Shown: piece by piece, positions 19,632-26,255 of the stretch
Position numbering within the stretch: position 1 is the first letter of the stretch
Layout of the letters: each line of letters starts with the position of its first letter
NCBI GenBank assembly: GCA_964058805.1
Contig: CAXKVV010000861.1
Span: forward strand, 1 to 26,255
DNA length: 26,255 bases
Source: Schoenoplectus triqueter
Taxonomy: Eukaryota > Streptophyta > Magnoliopsida > Poales > Cyperaceae
Direction of reading: 5' to 3'
Position numbers and translations under genes: made by a program
The notes under the pieces: generated by a model
What the model saw: the letters and a program-made list of their open reading frames with translations, nothing else
What the model was told of the DNA's origin: nothing
The model's database searches: none

Positions 19632-19690
19632 TAACTATTGAAGTTTAAATAATTTTGTTGTATAATAAATTATTTAAACTTCAATAGTTA
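19632..19690. repeat. Perfect 24-bp hairpin with 11-nt loop
   Basis: Stem arms at 19632-19655 (from TAACTATTGAAG) and 19667-19690 (to CTTCAATAGTTA) are exact complements over 24 bp, with loop 19656-19666. There is no further pairing outside. It could be a miniature transposon core or a small-RNA-type hairpin; there is no evidence of transcription. Confidence 0.9.
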
Positions 19691-19779
19691 ATAACTATAT
19701 ATTTTTAGAATCGTAGGTCTAGCACAGATGATATCTCGTCTTTCGACAAAGTGGCATATGTTCAAATTTGAAGAGAGAC

Positions 19780-20270
19780 ATATTAAAAATAATTTATATC
19801 AAGATTTACGGGAGCCCTATCTAAATATCATGTGTTCTTCCATACAATTCATATGATATTATTATTTTCTATCTAAATTTCAAATTCGCTTATCTTAACA
19901 CCTGGTTCACTTATCTAAATACCTGAGACATATATCTAAATAGCTAAGTCCTTTTTGTTTTTTAAGATTTTTCTTCTTTTGTTATGTCATGTGTGTTTTC
20001 CTATAAAAATACTTAGTTCACTTATATAAATACGTTTCACATATCTAAATATCGGAAGCATATATCTAAATATCTAAGGCATTTTTATTTTTTGAGTTTT
20101 TTTCTCTCTTTTGTCACGCATGTTTTCCCATATAGCTCATGTGATGTTTGTTGTTTTCTATCTAAATGCCTAATTTACTCATCTAAATGCTTAATTTACC
20201 CACATATATTAGTACCTAAGTCATTTTTATTTTTCTTCTTTCATGTTTTATTTATGTGACTCACTTATAT
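19780..20270. repeat. Degenerate 130-140-bp tandem repeat built on ATCTAAAT words
   Basis: CATATATCTAAATAGCTAAG at 19929 recurs at 20059 (CATATATCTAAATATCTAAG) and near 20201 (CACATATATTAGTACCTAAG). Each is followed by a T-rich CNTTTTTNTTTTT tract, TTTTCTTCTTTTGT and a TCATGTG/CATG block. ATCTAAATACCTGA-like words are scattered through the unit. About three to four copies are present. Confidence 0.7.
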
Positions 20271-20945
20271 AGATAGATATATTTTTTATCAAAAAATTAA
20301 AAGTTAGTTACAGAGAATGTATTTTTTTTGTTAAAAGTAGAAAAATAAGTAGGGATATTTTTTAAAGGATTTATCCGGAAGACTGTTAATCAATCCCTAG
20401 TTATAATTGATAGATAAATGGATGGATAAAGAGTGGAGAGAAAGAGGTGATGCTTGGAATAAAAAAAAAGTTGCGATATAATTTCTAAAAAAGTTAGTAT
20501 ATTGATTGGATCAATATTTTCATCATCCAAAAATTTCCCAAATTGATGAGTTGATATTCTTATTATTGGGTGTTTTTTTATAGAAATAAATTATTATTTT
20601 TATTCCATTCCGGTACATATAAAAATTATATTTAAAAAAATCTTGTTTGACTTCAAAATCCAATTAATATTGTTTAAAATCCAATCAAAATTATTTTGTT
20701 TTACCAATACAATAATAGTGAATGGAGGTCTGGAGGCGAAAAGCCGAAGACAATAATGGACAAAATAACAGGTGAATATTCTTTGTGATACTGTGATCAG
20801 CTTCTTTTATATGAATAATACTACGATAAAAAAACAATATTATGAATAATATTTAAATTCGGAGTGATCATTTACTGTTTAAATTCAATAACCAACCTTG
20901 CATGATGATAATGCATCTCGTCCGATTGGACCGAAAAAGTTAAAA
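20271..20945. other. AT-rich spacer, nothing recognised
   Basis: Low-complexity sequence, without gene or clear repeat structure, up to the MITE at 20946. Confidence 0.4.
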
Positions 20946-21293
20946 GAAGGGATAGGTTGAAAATGGGTTATTTTGTCAAATTTGATAATGGATTTCTAAA
21001 TAAATGAAAAAAGTTTATAAATATATTTTTCTATTTATGAATCGATAATCATTCAAATTTCATACAATTTCATTATCGTTTGATAGTCCATCAAAAATCA
21101 TTAAATTGGAACCGTTGCAAATTACATGATGGTCTTTGATGGACTATCAAATGATAATAAAATTGTATGAAATTTGAATAACTATCAATCCATAGAATAA
21201 CATATCTATAAAAAAAATTCATTTTAAAATTTTTTTTATATTTATTTAGAAGTTATTGTCAAAATTATCAAAATATGTCAGCCGATCCTTCTC
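20946..21293. mobile_element. MULE-type foldback MITE, copy 1 (348 bp, 10-bp target duplication)
   Basis: Arms of about 160 bp are inverted. The left has GAAGGGATAGGTTGA, TTCTAAATAAAT, CAAATTTCATACAATTTCAT and GATAGTCCATCAAA; the right carries their inverses, ending CGATCCTTCTC. The flanks are the identical 10-mer AAAGTTAAAA (20936-20945 and 21294-21303). Duplication length and long TIRs point to a Mutator-derived MITE. The core contains TTGGAACCGTTGCA. It is non-coding. Confidence 0.85.
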
Positions 21294-21303
21294 AAAGTTA
21301 AAA

Positions 21304-22069
21304 AGACACTTTCCGAATCAATCCATCTATGTTGCTAATTTTCAATATGTTGTAGAGTTTTTTCGACTTTTGACTACTCGGGTAAAATAATATATGGTAC
21401 TTTCAAAAGTCCTTGTACGGCCATAAATTAGTTTACAAGAGAGGGGTTAGACTGCAAACGTTACAAAAGAAGAGGTGCGAAGTTCCTGCTCTTTCCACCA
21501 CCGTGCTGTACCGCGCTCTGACATAAAATGAAAGAAAGAGACCATAACGAAGGAGAGAAAAGATAATGACACCTCCTGGCTAAGGTCTCGTGCTCTCGTT
21601 GGGGCTTTCCAATTCCATTCCAACCAGAGAAAATCGAGAGAAACCAATTCAACTCCTCTCCGAGGCTGATGAGGCACCGACCCAACAGAACTAATCCATC
21701 CCCAGAAACACAAACACAACACCCCAAAATTGGCCCCCAGCATTCTATTCTCATATTCATTCTCCATTGGAGACGAAATAAAAGGGGACACAGAATGAAA
21801 GAGTGCCTCAACTCTCGCCTCTATACATGGATGAGGTCTCTTTTGGGGCCTACTATTGTTTCTCTTTCTCTCTCTCTTTCGGTCAAGCCAACCAAGGAAC
21901 CAACTTTATTTTTTCCCCATTCTCTCCCTCTCTGTCTCTATCTTTGTCCGCCATTTAGGGTTTTCTCCCGTCTTCGTCTTGGCCTCGCCGCCTCTCTTTT
22001 GTTACCTCTCTTCTCCTCTCCTCTTTAGTTTAGTTTTCTCTTCGGTTCGATTTCGAGGGTTCCGGGAAG
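21304..22069 (+). promoter_or_regulatory. Promoter and CT-rich 5' leader of the coiled-coil gene
   Basis: From about 21440 the composition becomes far less AT-rich. From 21850 it is dominated by CT tracts (CTCTTTCTCTCTCTCTTTCG, TCTCTCCCTCTCTGTC), typical of a plant 5' UTR. Overlapping open frames here on both strands are composition artefacts. No clear TATA box was found. ATGs at 21826 and 21831 lie upstream of the start; the ATG at 21826 would open a 43-codon frame (MDEVSFGAYYCFS...) if the leader reaches that far. Confidence 0.5.
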
Positions 22070-24066
22070 ATGTCGAAGAAGGTGAAAAGGGCAAACGTGG
22101 AGATGTATTCTTCCTACACGATTGCTGATGATAAGGCGAGATTCAAGTACGAGAGCCTGTTTCAGGATTACCATGATTTGTTGAAGGTATGATTTATTTA
22201 TTTATTTATTTCAATTTTATTTTTTTCTCTCTTCCTCCTCCATTGTTTTTTGCGATTGTTGATTGCGATTTTTGGTACTTAAGTTTCGGTTTGTAATCTT
22301 CTTTTCGGACATTAGTTTCCTCGTATTATGAGATTATCTTTGATTTGGGCGAATAAAGTTACTTGGTACTGTATTTTGATCGCCTTGAACAAATCATGTA
22401 GGAGTTTTCAACGACTATCTATTTAGCAATTTAATTATTGAATCAGTGACTAACCTCTTGTTTTCTGGTACTTGTGATATTCAGGAAACTGAAGCAAAAA
22501 AGAGGAAATTACAAAAGATAAACCAGAAAAGGCTCAGACTATTTAATGAAGTCAGGTACTAACATTGTTCTACTCTTTTCCCTTATTACTGTTTGTCACG
22601 TCTTCAACTAGTTCTGAACAAAAAAGTTCAGTATTATTTCAGAAGCCATAAGCAACTATGCTATCTAAGTTTCATGTCATCTATATTCAACTTATTCTTT
22701 AAGTTCCTCCGGCTTAATTGCTTAAATTGGGGACTTAAGCTTCATTGATGCTTAAACAGAGGATTTTTTAGAATAATCAAACCAGTAGTATTAGCTTCAT
22801 TGTGTAAATTGTTGTTTTCAATATAAGTTAGTAAGTATCAAGATCATAGAATTAGCCAATTAGCTAACTCGCTGAATGTAAGTTCAACTCTGAGGAGAAC
22901 AAGAAAAGTATCAAATAGAGTTAGGCCATTATATAATTTGCTTGATATTGATATATAGAATTTATATGGGGGTTTTGAATCTCAGGTTTTTGCGAAAGAG
23001 GCACGGGAAGCTGATGAAGAACCCTTCCCAACAAAACCAGTGTGTTCTGCTCAAGAGACAATCTCTCTTGATCGAATCAAATTCACGCAGACATCATTAC
23101 TTACAGGTGACAAATGATGCTGTGCCAGCTGAGACACCATCTACAAGCATAGAGGCATCCTTAGATCTGAATCAGTCATCTTTACAGGTACTACTGTGGT
23201 GCTTTCTTTTGTTAGTCATTTTGTTATCATAACTCTCAGATTGCTGTTTTTTTTCAACTAGGGATTTTGGCTGTTTATATGCGTAATTAGGTCTTTGGTT
23301 TCTGAAATTAGGATGGAACTTGTGAGGATTAAAAAGTCACATTTTTTTTCAGCAATGAACTCCTCTCATATGAAAAATTGTGGCATCATTAAAGGTCTGA
23401 TTGAAAGTTGTTCCAAATTTCCAAGTACCTAAAAACTGTAAAACGTATGTTGAGAAGTTTCTGCTAGACCAAACTGGTACCGAAGTGATTCTTGTGGGCT
23501 TCAGAATATCTGCTAAAACTGCCTCTAGTTTTGTCTGGGGCTGTTCCAATTTGTATCCAGTCCTATGATTGTTGCTATTACAGAGACATCTTCTTTTGAA
23601 ACAGTGGCTAATATTCAACTTTGATTTTATATTAATGCTCTATAGATACTAACTGATCCAATATGGTATTAACTTTTAAAGTATTTTCCCATTTTGCATT
23701 TTGTCAGTGTTCTAGAGATATTCATAATGAACTAAAAGAAATGAGAGAAGGATTTTAATGTTGAGTTCCTATTTGTTTACATGAATGTAGAAGTTATTAA
23801 CAGGTCATTGTTTGGATTTTGATTTGTGTATTATCTGTTCTGAGTTGGAATATGTATGTATTTCTTTTTACATGTAGAATGAAGAGCGCAAGGAGTATTA
23901 CTTAATGCAGGGGGGCAATACCAGAGTCGCTAAGTACAAGTACAACAATAGGTATGGAGAGGAGGAGGAGACAACATTAGTTTGTAGAGATTTAGGCGGT
24001 ACCAGTTCAAGCCGAGCAGGTAAGAGGAAGATATCATGGCAAGACCAATATGCCTTAAAAGTGTAA
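22070..24066 (+). CDS. Basic coiled-coil protein, plant-specific, function unknown (4 exons)
   Basis: Exons 22070-22186, 22485-22555, 22986-23187 and 23878-24066 join in frame (phases 0, 2, 0) with GT-AG introns (AAG|GTATGA, CAG|GTACTA, CAG|GTACTA; acceptors TTCAG, CTCAG, TGTAG). They give 192 residues. The protein starts MSKKVKRANVEMYSSYTIAD and runs through KARFKYESLFQDYHDLLKET. A Lys/Arg-rich predicted coiled coil spans about residues 35-75 (KKRKLQKINQKRLRLFNEVRFLRKRH). A Ser/Thr/Asn-rich middle follows. The conserved-looking tail is KRKISWQDQYALKV. KKRK and KRK stretches suggest nuclear localisation. The EVRFLRKR signature recalls a small plant family of uncharacterised proteins (Arabidopsis At3g57930/At2g42190 type); that link is from memory and unconfirmed. 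No enzyme motif is visible. Gene structure is well supported; function is not known. Confidence 0.87.
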
Positions 24067-25095
24067 ATTAATTGCTTGATTGATTCTTCACACTGGCACT
24101 CTTTAGAATCTTTCTTTTCCTTCAAAAAGTAGACAAAAAGGTGATTTTGTTTTTAAATTTGTTATGCTGTACTGTATATGGAAGGAGAGATTTTTAGTAA
24201 ATGTAGTTGTTTTGATACTGAATATGATTTAGCAAGAAAAAGGTATTGTTTTATTTCCTGTATACTTTGGTGCAACAATATCCAAATCCTTTTTGGTAAA
24301 CTGTCTCCTGCCCAAATCAAATGCTGAACCATTCATTGCAAGCACAAGAGTAACAACCAAGTTAAAGATGGTATCATGAAGTAACATTTCTGGCGTGATA
24401 CTTTTGTAACTTGGTTAGACGCATAGTGGAGCACGAGGATAATATTTAATAATTAAAATCCAACGTGGCGTTGGAACATTTTGATGCTGTCGTTAAGCTT
24501 GACAATCAACAACGTTATTGGGTTTTGATCTTTTGATTTCTCCACCATTGCACCAGCAATGCTCATTTCACGAATCAGCTCATAAAAGAGGATTCGAGTT
24601 GGTCACTTGGTCCATAGTTTGTTCAGTTTGTTCGATGCCAATATATGAAGAGTTGTTTAGGTTTAAATGCCAATAAATATATGAGATAGCGCAGTGATGC
24701 TTCCAAGAAAAAAGAAAAAGAAATGAGATTCGAGGCTTGAGGCTTGAAACAAATCTTATCATTCCATATCCAAACGAAATAGTATGAGCAGTGCAAGGGT
24801 AAAACACGTGCCCATGCCAGCATTACTAATTTTATTCCCTCGGTAGCTCAGTTTTTTGTTCTCTCGATCCACTTGAAAAGGAGAAATGAGACATCTAAAA
24901 GAAGAAGTGCAAACTGTAATTTTGAACGTTTGATGGGTATTCCGGCAGGTGGCAATCAACTGAATCCTGCTGAATATTTGTTACCATTTGTTTACATCAA
25001 TTTTAGATCACCAAGAACAAACAATATTTGTTTATATATTTTCTGCCTAAATTGAAATATTTTTAATATTGTTTTCTGTATTTTATATAATAAAT
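24067..25095. other. 3' UTR of the coiled-coil gene and spacer
   Basis: The first 150-200 bp after the TAA are T-rich and probably form the 3' UTR. No canonical AATAAA is obvious close by. The remainder to 25095 is of ordinary composition with short open frames on both strands, none recognisable. Confidence 0.45.
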
Positions 25096-25099
25096 TTAA

Positions 25100-25620
25100 G
25101 AAGCATTTAAATAATTTGTTTATATTTTTAACAGATTTTCACCTCAGTTCTAATAAAAAAATGTCAGAACCATAAAAAATATTTTTAACAATCTCTTCTA
25201 TATATTTACGTAACTACCATAGTTAGACAAAGATGATAAACCACCACTTCAAAACAAAATTCTACTTAATTGCATTTAACCACATTTTAATCAATCTGAT
25301 TGTGTTTTAATCATTTTTGTCTCATTTTCTTCACTAGAAACACAAAACATACCATAATATTTCTAAAATGTCTTCTATATATTTATATGTTTATTCCAGC
25401 TAAATAAAGCTGAGAAAATACCAACTTCATAAAAAATATACTTGAATTCATTAAATCACAATCTATTTGTCTATTTGAACATTGTTGCCACGTTTCAACT
25501 AATAGAATAGCAAAAGTCATGAAAATTTTCTAAATGATGTCATCTATATATTTATATATAAATAAAATGATAAGGCATCAATTTCGCAAAAAAATCCATA
25601 TAAAAATTGTTCTTTAAACA
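25100..25620. repeat. Second array of ~175-bp tandem monomers (about 3 copies)
   Basis: CTTCTATATATTTA-type anchors occur at 25194, 25372 and 25541 (spacings 178 and 169). Each is preceded by an ATAA/CATGA-AAATTTTCTAAA block and an AGAANCACAAAAC/AGAATAGCAAAAG-like block. Monomer length and the block CTAAATGATGTCATCTATAT resemble type-B monomers of the 5.7-7.4 kb array (TTAAATGATGTATTCTAT). They look like diverged members of one family. Confidence 0.6.
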
Positions 25621-25855
25621 ATTTTGTTCTTGAAACAATTTTATTCCAAAATTACCATTCTTTCAAGACTACTCTTTGATTTGCCAAACGAACCCATAGA
25701 GATGTCTCTAGTGTCGTCTTCTTCCTTAATTTCGTGCCTAAAATAATAAGAACTGTCCAATTTCCGCAATAATATTTATCAATATTTGTCTTTTGCGGCT
25801 CATGAACATTTTTATACATATTTTGATGCAGGAAATATGCATGAATATTTTTAGG
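25621..25855. other. Short spacer, nothing recognised
   Basis: Sequence of mixed composition between the tandem array and the MITE. A 73-codon minus-strand open frame overlaps it but shows no recognisable protein. Confidence 0.4.
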
Positions 25856-26255
25856 GAAGGGATACCTTGGCAAAGGGTTATCTTAACAATCTTGATAATT
25901 GATCTCCCATTAAATATAAAATAAATCTTAAAAATAGAAAAAATATTATAGATATGATCTATTACTTATAGGTTAATGATGATTTAAATCTTATATAATT
26001 TTATTATTGTTTGCTAATCCATCAAAGATCAACAAAATATTATGCATTTTATAACCGTTCCAATTTAACTATCTTTGATGGACCATCAAACTATAATGAA
26101 ATTGTACGAAAAATTGAATCACCATCAGTTTATATGTAGAATACCATATCTATAATGTTTTTCTATTTTTAAGATTTCTTCATATTTCTCTCTCAAAAAA
26201 GATTTTTTTCATATTTATTTAGAGATCAAGATTATCAAGATAACCATTGTCAAGT
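25856..26255. mobile_element. MULE-type foldback MITE, copy 2 (inverted, cut by window end)
   Basis: It begins GAAGGGATACC, like copy 1. It continues with AACAATCTTGATAATTGATC, AATCCATCAAAGATCAACAA, a core carrying AACCGTTCCAATTTAA and the returning arm TTTGATGGACCATCAAAC, then ATACCATATCTATAATG, TTTATTTAGAGATCAA and ATTATCAAGATAACC. The core is the inverse of copy 1 (TTGGAACCGTT), so the two copies are in opposite orientation. Its right terminus is not reached. Confidence 0.8.

Noticed and set aside
21447..22128. Overlapping open frames on both strands of the CT-rich leader
   Set aside because: Low-complexity Ser/Leu/Phe-rich translations caused by pyrimidine tracts; they overlap one another and the true start at 22070.
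1..26255. tRNA genes or endogenous viral polymerase genes
   Set aside because: No cloverleaf with A/B boxes and no reverse-transcriptase, coat or RNase H motifs were recognised on either strand by eye.

Overview
The window is nuclear DNA of a flowering plant, most likely a eudicot. It holds a plant C2-type phospholipase D, an intronless chloroplast pentatricopeptide-repeat (PPR) gene orthologous to Arabidopsis PGR3, and a plant-type GT-AG intron gene. Between them lie very AT-rich intergenic DNA and many non-autonomous transposons. Nothing in the sequence fixes the genus.

Layout. (1) 1-1200, minus strand: the 5' part of a phospholipase D alpha-class gene. It has a short first exon, a C2-domain exon and the start of a catalytic exon that runs off the left edge; a TATA box and CT-rich leader precede it. 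(2) 1.7-5.3 kb: a cluster of foldback MITEs and a decayed piece of plastid 16S rDNA. (3) 5.74-7.37 kb: a tandem array of about 180-bp AT-rich monomers in which two diverged types alternate, giving a dimer of about 360 bp. (4) 7.4-9.7 kb: a CT microsatellite, an 80-bp tandem duplication and two hAT-like elements, one with a near-perfect 8-bp target-site duplication. (5) 9823-14788: a complete but dead 5-kb Mutator-like element (MULE). It has 83-90-bp terminal inverted repeats and a perfect 11-bp target-site duplication. Inside are a palindrome array, a transposase promoter and leader intron, and a broken transposase; an LTR-like insertion of about 1.8 kb is nested in it. (6) 14919-18215, minus strand: the PGR3-type PPR gene, whose stop codon is only 130 bp from the MULE end. 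(7) 18.5-21.4 kb: AT-rich spacer with a perfect 24-bp hairpin, a 130-140-bp degenerate tandem repeat and a 348-bp MULE-type MITE. (8) 22070-24066, plus strand: a four-exon gene for a 192-residue basic coiled-coil protein. (9) 24.1-26.26 kb: spacer with a second, shorter array of about 175-bp repeats resembling the first, then a second MITE copy in opposite orientation that is cut by the right edge.

The three genes have unrelated jobs: membrane phospholipid hydrolysis, chloroplast RNA stabilisation and translation, and an unknown probably nuclear role. They do not form a pathway or operon. No tRNA, CRISPR array or prokaryote-like system was seen. The most unusual structures are the dimeric satellite with a second array 18 kb away, and the palindrome-bearing MULE just behind PGR3.
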